Positions 9,004 to 16,233 of a stretch of 64,000 nucleotides of DNA are shown here, piece by piece. The position numbers were made by a program, and so were the translations under genes. Each line of letters opens with the position of its first letter. Position 1 is the first letter of the stretch. The notes under the pieces were generated by a model, which was not told the origin of the DNA, did not search any database, and worked only from the letters and a program-made list of their open reading frames with translations. Origin of the DNA: Pantoea sp. alder81 (GTDB taxonomy: Bacteria; Pseudomonadota; Gammaproteobacteria; Enterobacterales; Enterobacteriaceae); contig NZ_JAIUDA010000001.1 in assembly GCF_020179835.1 (NCBI RefSeq), forward strand, positions 806,001 through 870,000, read 5' to 3'.

Positions 9004-9906
9004 TTACTGTTTGAAAGCCCAACCCAGTTTGCCATCTTCAGAAATCAGCTTGTCCAATTTCTTTTCGTTCACTTTTTTCATTGCGCCGAGCTTTTCAGCG
9101 GTCAGCGCACCGCTATCGCTTTGCGCAATCACCGTGTCCCTGGGAATATCCGTGATTTTTTCGGCAATGGCACTCACTGCTTTGCCATAGCCTTTGCGGT
9201 CATGCAGATCGAAAGATTTTAGCGGGAGCACGGTTTCCAGCCACTTTCCCCAATAGAACTCCAGGAACGGCGGGGGATTGTCCTCTTTCTCAAAGCCGAT
9301 ATCGCGCACGAAGTAGACCATTGAGCGATACTCATCATCCTGCATATGCTTGCGGCCCAACACTTTTGGCAGCGCATCCGGTTTGATCTTGCCTTTCGGG
9401 GTATCCAGCCAGACCAGATGCGCAGCTTCCATCTGCTGCCAAAAAGCACTCATGGTTTTCAGGCTGCGGAAGTCATTGGTGATACGCACCTGGACATGGG
9501 TTTTTAAACCACCGATGTCGGCGAAGTTACTGAAAGTATGGTGACCATCGGTGAGATACAGTGCGTTATCCGGGGCGATGACGGCGGTCTTCATCGGTCC
9601 GGGTTGCGCACCCACGGGCGCTTTACAGGTAAAGCTGTCCGGATCGGAGATGCGTGATTTACTGCTGAATTTATCCACGCCTTTCTGTCCCATGCTCTCG
9701 CAGAAATCATCGAACAGCTTTTTGGGATCGGCTTGATAGCGATGCAGTTTGTAATCCAACTGGCGATAGCCAATGGCTGCCTGTGTAGGATGCAGTTGCG
9801 ACAATTGCACCTGCACAATATCGCCCGCTTTAATATCAGCGGGCAGTGCAGCAGATGCCTGTCCAGCTGACCATAAAAGTGCCAGCAGTGACCACGGTGA
9901 TTTCAT
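9004..9906 (-). CDS. Secreted ParB-like (ParBc_2) protein of unknown function
   Basis: A 300-residue protein with an N-terminal signal peptide (hydrophobic stretch LLALLWSAGQASA, cleavage after ASA), so it should be periplasmic. The mature part starts with KAGDIVQVQLSQLHPTQAAIGY, which resembles the beginning of ParB/sulfiredoxin folds, and contains LYLTDGHHTF, the conserved DGHH segment of the family annotated as putative ParB-like nuclease. A DNA-related role would be odd in the periplasm, and no activity is established for this group as far as I know. It is convergent with the ene-reductase and divergent from an acetyltransferase. Confidence 0.75.
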   Translation of the reverse strand: MKSPWSLLALLWSAGQASAALPADIKAGDIVQVQLSQLHPTQAAIGYRQLDYKLHRYQADPKKLFDDFCESMGQKGVDKFSSKSRISDPDSFTCKAPVGAQPGPMKTAVIAPDNALYLTDGHHTFSNFADIGGLKTHVQVRITNDFRSLKTMSAFWQQMEAAHLVWLDTPKGKIKPDALPKVLGRKHMQDDEYRSMVYFVRDIGFEKEDNPPPFLEFYWGKWLETVLPLKSFDLHDRKGYGKAVSAIAEKITDIPRDTVIAQSDSGALTAEKLGAMKKVNEKKLDKLISEDGKLGWAFKQ

Positions 9907-10037
9907 TCCCTTTCCCTATTCGCCCTCAACTGGGGCGCTACGATAGCATTTCTGTCATCTTGCCGCTTTAGTGTTGTGCTTCGAAGTTGTCATGAAACAA
10001 CTCGTTATCCAGACATCTGACCACATTGGAGCTTGCT

Positions 10038-10670
10038 ATGGCACTTGCCGCTGTTCAACCGGCTAAACTGCAACACACGATCATCGATCCTAGCGTGCGT
10101 ATGCGCGAAACCCACATTGGTCAGCAATGTGAAATTCTTGCGGAAAGTTATCTTGAATATAGCGAACTGGGTGATTTCTCTTACCTCGGCGAGCACTGTT
10201 GCGTCGCTGATGCACAGATTGGGCGCTTTACCGCCATTGCCAATCAGGTACGCATTGGTGCGCCTAACCATCCGATGGATCGCGCTTCCCAGCATCGTTT
10301 TACTTATTGCCCGGAATATTATGATCCTCAGGCGCAGCGCGATGCGGGTTTCTTTGCCGACCGCCGCGACGATCGTGTGATCATTGGCAATGATGTGTGG
10401 ATTGGTCACGGAGTGATTGTACTGCCGGGCGTCACTGTTGGTGATGGCGCGGTATTGGCTGCTGGCGCGGTGGTGACCAAAGATGTGGCACCTTACACCA
10501 TTGTCGGCGGCGTCCCTGCGAAAGTTATCCGTGGACGCTTCACGCCCGAAATCGCGACGCAGTTACAGGCGATTGCCTGGTGGAACTGGCCGCTGGAGAA
10601 GTTGATGGCGCATCTGGCGGATTTCCAATCGCCGGATATCGCCGCCTTCTGCCAGCGGCACGCGGTGTAA
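10038..10670 (+). CDS. Hexapeptide-repeat acetyltransferase (phosphonate/Vat type)
   Basis: A left-handed beta-helix acyltransferase of 210 residues. Imperfect hexapeptide repeats run from about residue 15 to 155, interrupted by a loop around [20 protein letters not shown]. The C-terminal coils read [21 protein letters not shown] and [11 protein letters not shown], with the His of IGHG as the likely catalytic base. The organisation matches the subgroup seen near phosphonate genes and streptogramin/chloramphenicol acetyltransferases. No phosphonate genes are nearby, so the acceptor is unknown. ATG 10038 is chosen because GGAG (10028-10031) lies six bases upstream; an in-frame TTG at 10026 has no such site. 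Confidence 0.85.
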   Translation: MALAAVQPAKLQHTIIDPSVRMRETHIGQQCEILAESYLEYSELGDFSYLGEHCCVADAQIGRFTAIANQVRIGAPNHPMDRASQHRFTYCPEYYDPQAQRDAGFFADRRDDRVIIGNDVWIGHGVIVLPGVTVGDGAVLAAGAVVTKDVAPYTIVGGVPAKVIRGRFTPEIATQLQAIAWWNWPLEKLMAHLADFQSPDIAAFCQRHAV

Positions 10671-10673
10671 AAA

Positions 10674-11993
10674 CTACAACGCCTGTGGTGCTGCCACGGC
10701 TGGATCATCGGCCTGCAGGCGTTTTTCCGGTTGCAACAGCGTCATCGCCAGCATACTGCCAAACGCGATGCAGGCGGTGACGGTAAACATCGCGTTGTAT
10801 CCGTAATATTCCGCCAGCCAGCCGGACAGCATCGGAGAGATAATAGAAGCGATGTTGGCGATCGCCAGCGTCATCCCACTGTAAGCGCCCACTGATGCTT
10901 TCGGCGTCACATCAATCACCACTGACCAATAGACGTTATTCACCAGCGCGTTGAGAGCGTTACCCAGCGTCATCAGTGCGATAATGCCTGCCGCTGACCC
11001 CACCCATGGAATGGCCATAAAACAGCACGCAGTGGCGCATAAAGTGACTGAAGCGAAGACATTTCTCGCCAGGCGTAAATTGTTAAAACGCGCCAACAGG
11101 CGGTCGGCAATACGACCACCGAGCAGCACAGTAAAGCAGGCACCGCTCCATGGAATCATCGCCACATACCATAGCGAATGGAGATCGTAGTGGAAGTTAT
11201 CCTGCAGATACTTCGGCAGCCAGGTGACTAGCGTGAAGGTGATATAGAGGAAGCTGAAGTAGCCGAGTGCGTTGCACACCAGGGTACGGCTGGTGAAGAA
11301 ACGCCACCATGGCAGCGCACCGTCATGTTGGCTTTCACGCTTTTGCCCATTGATGATCAGCTGACGTTCCGCCGCATTGGCGCGGGGATGCAGCAGCGGC
11401 GTGTCGGTAAAGTTGCGTGCGAAAAGTAACATCGCCAACAGCGAGAAGGCCCCGAGCAGAATAAACATCATGCGCCAGTCGTCGGTTAACAGCAGCAAGC
11501 CCACGGCAATCGGCGCGGTCAGCAGTGAACCCACCTGAGTGCTGAGCAAGCCGATGCTCAGCGCAAAACCCCGTTCATTATCCGGGGCCCAGTGGGCGAT
11601 GGTTTTGTTCATCAACGCATAGGCCGGACCTTCTGAAAAACCAAACAGGATGCGCAACGCGGCAAATCCCATAATGGCCGAACCACCAAACAGCGCCATG
11701 CCGACTTCACCGGCCCACGCGGTGGCAATTTCCAGCAGTGACCACAAGATACCCGCCATCAACCACACTTTCTTGGTGCCAAGCCTGTCAGCCAGGAAGC
11801 CGCCGCACAGCGAGCCGAACAGGTAGCCAAAACCGAAATAGCCTAATACCGCACCCAGTTGCACTTTGGTGAAGTGAAACTCCTGGGAGATGGCGTTAGC
11901 AGCAAACGAGAGTGCGCCGCGATCAACGTAGTTGATCAGCGCGATGAGAAACAGCAGGGAAAAAATAGTGTAGCGAGTAGAGGATGCTTGCAT
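10674..11993 (-). CDS. MFS transporter, ACS family
   Basis: Twelve-helix major facilitator of 439 residues, closest in feel to sugar-acid carriers of the anion:cation symporter family. Landmarks are ALINYVDRGALSFAA in helix 1, GYFGFGYLFGSLCGGFLADRLGTKKVW between helices 2 and 3, and LFGFSEGPAYALMNKTIAHW. The start is placed at ATG 11993 because AGGAG stands seven bases before it; an upstream ATG at 12026 would add MIPVFFFRSRA without a ribosome binding site. It is convergent with the acetyltransferase and divergent from fic. Nothing nearby identifies the substrate. Confidence 0.86.
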   Translation of the reverse strand: MQASSTRYTIFSLLFLIALINYVDRGALSFAANAISQEFHFTKVQLGAVLGYFGFGYLFGSLCGGFLADRLGTKKVWLMAGILWSLLEIATAWAGEVGMALFGGSAIMGFAALRILFGFSEGPAYALMNKTIAHWAPDNERGFALSIGLLSTQVGSLLTAPIAVGLLLLTDDWRMMFILLGAFSLLAMLLFARNFTDTPLLHPRANAAERQLIINGQKRESQHDGALPWWRFFTSRTLVCNALGYFSFLYITFTLVTWLPKYLQDNFHYDLHSLWYVAMIPWSGACFTVLLGGRIADRLLARFNNLRLARNVFASVTLCATACCFMAIPWVGSAAGIIALMTLGNALNALVNNVYWSVVIDVTPKASVGAYSGMTLAIANIASIISPMLSGWLAEYYGYNAMFTVTACIAFGSMLAMTLLQPEKRLQADDPAVAAPQAL

Positions 11994-12218
11994 AGCGCGA
12001 CTCCTGAAAAAGAACACAGGAATCATTAAGCAAAGCTGATGCCAAAGTAGTAAGGCTGCTAATAATTAGCGCGAGTGTGCGGTGTAAGGCCTTACTGTAG
12101 CAAGGGCGTGCCCATCGTAAGCCTGGCTGCACCAGCATGATCAGATAAGCGTTCTTTTATAGTGCGTGCAGTCTTCAATTTGTGTTTATACGTGAATGCC
12201 ATATTGGTAACTCCGCGT

Positions 12219-12265
12219 CATCTCAAGTAAACTCAAAATAACCCATTTTTGAGATTGCTTGCGAT
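12219..12265. promoter_or_regulatory. Inverted pair of a 22-bp motif over the fic start
   Basis: The motif ATTTTTGAGATTGCTTGCGA runs forward over 12245-12265. A reversed copy at 12219-12240 matches at 17 of 22 positions. The forward copy ends at the ATG of fic (12264), so a protein bound here could block transcription or translation. A second pair follows the fic stop codon. The likely reading is an operator for autoregulation by the winged-helix tail of the Fic protein, though a mobile or recombination origin is possible. Confidence 0.55.
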
Positions 12266-13556
12266 GAGATTGCGTCGTCCCCCCCAACAACTGCTTGAGA
12301 CACAGACCAGTATTGAAAACGCTGAATGGCTTAGCCGCTATTCCGAGTGGGATGCGCGCTATTTGCACTTTGACGAACTCAGCCGTCGAATCCGGGATAG
12401 TGACGAACGATTGGCGGTGTGGAGTGCATTAAAATTCAAACGTCGCAGCACGGCTCAACATTTTGTCATCGCGTCACAAGAAGTCAGTTGCAACTTTACC
12501 GCAAAAATCAACGCGGCCATTTCTCTGGTGGATCGCATGACGTTTGCGCGCAATGGCCAGCCTACTGATGAGGACGCGGCCTCCTATCTGATGTCCCAAT
12601 TGATCATGGAAGAGGCGATCTCTTCCAGTCAGCTCGAAGGCGCAGCAACGACCTCACGCGTGGCGATGGAACTGCTGGCGGTAGGCCGGGAACCCCGTAA
12701 CGAAGATGAAAGCATGATTATGGGGAACTGGCGGCTGATGCAGCATATTGCCGCGATGGGAGAGGGACCGCTAACGCGTGCCGATATTCTGCACATGCAT
12801 CACATTGCCTGTGCAGGTATCAATGACGAAAAATATCGGCCGGGGGAGGTGCGCTGCAATAACGATGTTTTTGTCGCAGGACGTGACGGCGAAATTATCC
12901 ATCAACCGCCCGATCACACCCTATTAAACGGCATGCTGGATGCGTTATGCGCTGAAGTCGAATTTCTTGAACAGCAGGGAACACACCCATTGCTGGTGGC
13001 TTGTGTTTTGCACTTTGCCATGGGTTATATCCACCCATTTAATGATGGCAACGGCCGCACGGCGCGGGGCTTGTTCTATCATCATTTGATTCGTCGTGGC
13101 TATCATGCGTTCCGTTATATATCGATCAGCAAACTCCTCAAAGCGGCCGCCGTCAAATACGGTATGTCATACCTTTACAGCGAAACGGATGAGCTCGACC
13201 TGACCTATTTTGTCCAGTTTCAGTGTGAAATAGTGATGCGAGCAGTGAACGCATTCACAGATCAAATTACTACGCTGCGTCAGGAGCGGTCGCGGCTGGT
13301 GCACTGGGTAGAGGAAAATATGACGTTGGCGAAGGGTGAGCTGGACATCATGGCCATTGCGCTGCATGCGCCGGGTTCTTTGTTGAGCGCCGCCGGTGTG
13401 AAATCCAGACTCGGTGTCGCCGATAATACCGCACGCAGTCGTTTAAAAAATCTTGCCGATCAGGGGTTACTGAGGCCCATCAAAGAGGGCAAGGGCACGG
13501 TTTATCAAGCACCGGTCTCACTCTGGAAACTTAAAGAGTGGTTGAAAAAACGCTGA
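12264..13556 (+). CDS. Fic-domain AMPylase-type protein with C-terminal winged helix
   Basis: Fic enzymes transfer AMP, or another nucleotide moiety, to target hydroxyl groups. The core motif HPFNDGNGRTAR is intact, with catalytic His257. An inhibitory-helix motif SSQLEG (Ser121 to Gly126, fitting S/T-xxx-E-G/N) lies before the Fic core, so this is the self-inhibited class II type. The last 60 residues contain a DNA-binding-like winged helix (SAAGVKSRLGVADNTARSRLKNLADQGLL, in two parts). The length of 430 is normal for this architecture. ATG 12264 is preferred over an in-frame TTG at 12249; neither has a good ribosome binding site. The gene stands alone and is flanked by two inverted pairs of a 22-bp motif. 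Confidence 0.9.
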   Translation: MRLRRPPQQLLETQTSIENAEWLSRYSEWDARYLHFDELSRRIRDSDERLAVWSALKFKRRSTAQHFVIASQEVSCNFTAKINAAISLVDRMTFARNGQPTDEDAASYLMSQLIMEEAISSSQLEGAATTSRVAMELLAVGREPRNEDESMIMGNWRLMQHIAAMGEGPLTRADILHMHHIACAGINDEKYRPGEVRCNNDVFVAGRDGEIIHQPPDHTLLNGMLDALCAEVEFLEQQGTHPLLVACVLHFAMGYIHPFNDGNGRTARGLFYHHLIRRGYHAFRYISISKLLKAAAVKYGMSYLYSETDELDLTYFVQFQCEIVMRAVNAFTDQITTLRQERSRLVHWVEENMTLAKGELDIMAIALHAPGSLLSAAGVKSRLGVADNTARSRLKNLADQGLLRPIKEGKGTVYQAPVSLWKLKEWLKKR

Positions 13557-13558
13557 GA

Positions 13559-13606
13559 GATCGCAAGTAATCGCAATAAACATGATTTTTGAGATTGCTT
13601 GCGATC
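13559..13606. repeat. Second inverted pair of the fic-associated motif
   Basis: Directly after the fic stop, a reversed copy (13559-13581) and a forward copy (13584-13606) of the motif seen at the fic start face each other. The forward copies at the two ends share TTTTTGAGATTGCTTGCGAT exactly, and the two arms here match at 18 of 22 positions. As RNA the arms ATCGCAAGTAATC and GATTGCTTGCGAT can form a 13-bp stem with one G-U pair. It could be an operator, a terminator-like structure, or both. Confidence 0.55.
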
Positions 13607-13619
13607 ATGCGTGAACGCA

Positions 13620-14939
13620 TTAATGAAAGCGATTAGCTGGCTTAGTCAGTCCTAAACGTTCGCGCAGCGTGCCCGCAGCATAATCCTGATGAAACACGCC
13701 CGCATCCTGCAAACGAGGCACCACCTGGCTGAGGAATAGATCTTCATTTTCATCAATGTAGGTGGGGAGAATAACAAACCCATCACAAGCTTGATGTTGA
13801 TACCACTCAGTCATCTGTTGCGCGATATGATCCGCCGTACCGGTCGGTGAGGGGAATGACAAACTCTCCGCGTAGCGTTTGGCCATCTCTCCCAGAGTGA
13901 GTTTCTGCTCTATGGCGTTGGCAATCACGTACTGAAAACGTCCTTTACTGCCGGTAATCTGCTCGCGCAAATCGGGCACCGGACCATCCACCGGATACTG
14001 TGACAGATCGATATTCATGCTGGCAGAGACAAAACTGAGGCCGGATTCCACGGTGATCAAGGACTTGAGGTATTCAGCGCGATCGCGTGCATCCTGCTCG
14101 CTGTGGCCGACAATCGGCACTAATCCCGGCATGATACGCAGTTGATCAGGCTGACGCTGATAGTGCTGCGCACGCTCCTTAATGGTTTGATAGAACTGCT
14201 GTGCGCGTTCCCGGTTTGGTTGCACCACAAACAGCATCTCCGCGTGCTGGGCGGCCAAATCGATAAAAGCCTCAGAAACACCAGCCTGAATCACCACCGG
14301 ATGCCCTTGCGGCGGACGGGGCAGGTTCAGTGGACCTTGCACCTCGAAAGACTCGCCCTGATGATCGAAACGGTGAAAACGTGCCGGATCGGCAAAGCGC
14401 GCGCGGCTTTTTTCCACCACCAACGCATCCTCTTCGAAACTGTCCCAGAGCGCTTTCATCACGTCGATGAACTCTGCCGCGCGGCGATAGCGATCCTCAT
14501 GACTGAAGTGCTGGCTGCGGCCGAAATTACGTGCTTCTGCATGGGTTAATGAAGTCACTACATTCCACGCAGCGCGCCCACCGCTGATGTGGTCAATGTT
14601 GGCCAATTGTCGCGCGGTGGTATAGGGCTCGGAATAGGAGGAAGAGACGGTGCCACCTAAGCCAATATGATCGGTGACCGCCGCCAGCGCGGCCAGCAAG
14701 GTGAGCGGCTCAGACCAGCCCACCTGGCGGTGTTGTACGGTATGCGCCAGATGTCCGCCGTACACATCATCAATCGCCAGCTTATCCGCTACAAAGATCA
14801 TATCGAGTTTTGCCGCTTCAGCGCGTTGGGCAATTTTACGGTACAGCGGCCAGTTACGGCCACCGGTCGTAGCGGCCTGCGGATGACGCCAGCCACCCTG
14901 ATGAATGCCCGAGTCGAGATACAACGCCAGATTCATCAT
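13620..14939 (-). CDS. FMN-dependent monooxygenase, NtaA/DmoA-type luciferase family
   Basis: A flavin-dependent monooxygenase of the bacterial luciferase-like superfamily, 439 residues. It shows the nitrilotriacetate/dibenzothiophene-monooxygenase subgroup pattern: GGWRHPQA near residue 17, LDMIFVADKLA, HIGLGGTVSSSYSEPYTTARQLA, GRAAWNVVTSL, FEVQGPLNLPRPPQGHP and GTADHIAQQM. Such enzymes oxidise organosulfur compounds, sulfonates or chelators using FMNH2 from a separate reductase. It overlaps the upstream binding-protein gene by four bases, so the two are translationally coupled. The binding protein points to an organosulfur substrate. No reductase or ABC permease gene is adjacent. Confidence 0.87.
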   Translation of the reverse strand: MMNLALYLDSGIHQGGWRHPQAATTGGRNWPLYRKIAQRAEAAKLDMIFVADKLAIDDVYGGHLAHTVQHRQVGWSEPLTLLAALAAVTDHIGLGGTVSSSYSEPYTTARQLANIDHISGGRAAWNVVTSLTHAEARNFGRSQHFSHEDRYRRAAEFIDVMKALWDSFEEDALVVEKSRARFADPARFHRFDHQGESFEVQGPLNLPRPPQGHPVVIQAGVSEAFIDLAAQHAEMLFVVQPNRERAQQFYQTIKERAQHYQRQPDQLRIMPGLVPIVGHSEQDARDRAEYLKSLITVESGLSFVSASMNIDLSQYPVDGPVPDLREQITGSKGRFQYVIANAIEQKLTLGEMAKRYAESLSFPSPTGTADHIAQQMTEWYQHQACDGFVILPTYIDENEDLFLSQVVPRLQDAGVFHQDYAAGTLRERLGLTKPANRFH

Positions 14940-15865
14940 GGTTTAGGGGTTCCCTCTTTGCCAAAGAAGGATGCATCGACCAGGCTGCTCGCTTGCAGGC
15001 CGGGCTTGATCAATCCGCTGCGTGCGAAAGTATCAATGGCTGCCTGCTGACGCTGCGCCACCAGCGCGTAGTCTTCCACCGGAGCGTTGTTTTCACGCTG
15101 AACTTTACTCAGAGCGACGGTATCAGGCAGGCGCAACAACGACGCAATGCCATTCGCATACTCCTGCGGATGAGCCACGCCCCAGGCGCGGGCGCGAATC
15201 AGACGCTGTCGGAAATCAGCCAGCTCCGCGCGTTTACTGCTGATGGCGCTATCGGTGGCCACCAGATAGTTGGAGACCGGTGCCTCCTTGCCGTCAATGG
15301 CGATGCGATCACCTGACTGAGCCACTGCAAAAGAGACATAGGGTTCCCATGTGGCCACCGCATCCACGGCACCGTTATCCAATGCCAATGTCGCCTCAGC
15401 AGGCGTGGTGAAAACAAAATTAACACTGTCATCAGGCAATCCGGCCTGGTGTAGCGCGTTGAGCACCATGTTTTGACCTGATGAGCCCTTCACCGTGGCC
15501 ACTTTTTTGCCTTTGAGATCGGCAATGGTATGAACAGCGCTGTCCTTTTTGACCAGCAACCCGTTACCCAAATATTGCGAGGCCTGAATGGCGCGAATTT
15601 TAGCCCCTGCCGCTACAGCAAAAGCCAGCGGGCCATCACCGACTAATCCGGCATCCAGATGCTGTGAGTTGAGTGATTCCAGTAGCGGCGCAGCGTTAGG
15701 GAATTCGTACCACTTGATTTCATAAGGCACGTTGGTGAGTTCACCGGCTGCGGACATCACGGCACGGGCATTGCCTTTCTGGTCGCCCACCACGAGTTCC
15801 GTGTTGGCGGCATAAGAGGTAAAAGTGGCAGCTAATAATGCGCTGACGAGAAGCGTAACTTTCAT
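14936..15865 (-). CDS. Sulfonate/nitrate-type ABC substrate-binding protein
   Basis: Periplasmic binding protein of 309 residues with a clear signal peptide (LLVSALLAATFTSYA). It resembles SsuA-type alkanesulfonate binders: ELVVGDQKGN, LDAGLVGDGPLAFAVAAGA, IRAIQASQYLGNGLLV, DLKGKKVATVKGSSGQ and AVDAVATWEPY. It is the first gene of a two-gene unit with the FMN monooxygenase, whose start overlaps its stop by four bases. The permease and ATPase expected for an ssu-type importer are absent here, so it must share those of another system or has lost them. Confidence 0.87.
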   Translation of the reverse strand: MKVTLLVSALLAATFTSYAANTELVVGDQKGNARAVMSAAGELTNVPYEIKWYEFPNAAPLLESLNSQHLDAGLVGDGPLAFAVAAGAKIRAIQASQYLGNGLLVKKDSAVHTIADLKGKKVATVKGSSGQNMVLNALHQAGLPDDSVNFVFTTPAEATLALDNGAVDAVATWEPYVSFAVAQSGDRIAIDGKEAPVSNYLVATDSAISSKRAELADFRQRLIRARAWGVAHPQEYANGIASLLRLPDTVALSKVQRENNAPVEDYALVAQRQQAAIDTFARSGLIKPGLQASSLVDASFFGKEGTPKP

Positions 15866-16047
15866 GGTGTTTCCCTGAGAAAAAGAAAACAGCGTAAGTT
15901 TTCCGCTACAGCAGGCGTAGTAACAAATCCGCGCAACGATATGCAGTTACCGCAAAAGCCGCGGATGGTGAAAGATTACGCACTTAACGTTATCAAAAAA
16001 TGCGATTTATCCTCACTAATGATTAATTCTCACTGCGAAAAATAAAA

Positions 16048-16063
16048 CGTGATTTCAATCACA
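16048..16063. promoter_or_regulatory. Candidate CRP site upstream of gcd
   Basis: CGTGATTTCAATCACA matches the CRP consensus TGTGA-N6-TCACA at nine of ten positions and is a near-perfect palindrome. It lies in the 368-base divergent spacer before gcd (start 16234) and the sulfonate binding-protein gene (start 15865), so it could serve either. Reported cAMP-CRP repression of E. coli gcd would fit. The rest of the spacer shows AT-rich stretches but no further gene. Confidence 0.5.
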
Positions 16064-16233
16064 GATTGAAGGCTGCCTGATTTGTCAGTGATTAGCCCGG
16101 CTACATTCATAAGCGGAGCTAACGACACACTCAGCAACGGGTTTTTACTCTTCGATAACGTAAGTTAAAATTCTGTTGAGTTTATGTAGGATTATTTTGG
16201 GTGGAAATTAATGAAAAACGTTGAGGGATTGGC

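Noticed and set aside
12249..12263. TTG start five codons upstream for fic
   Set aside because: It lies inside the repeated 22-bp motif, has no ribosome binding site, and adds residues encoded by the motif itself.
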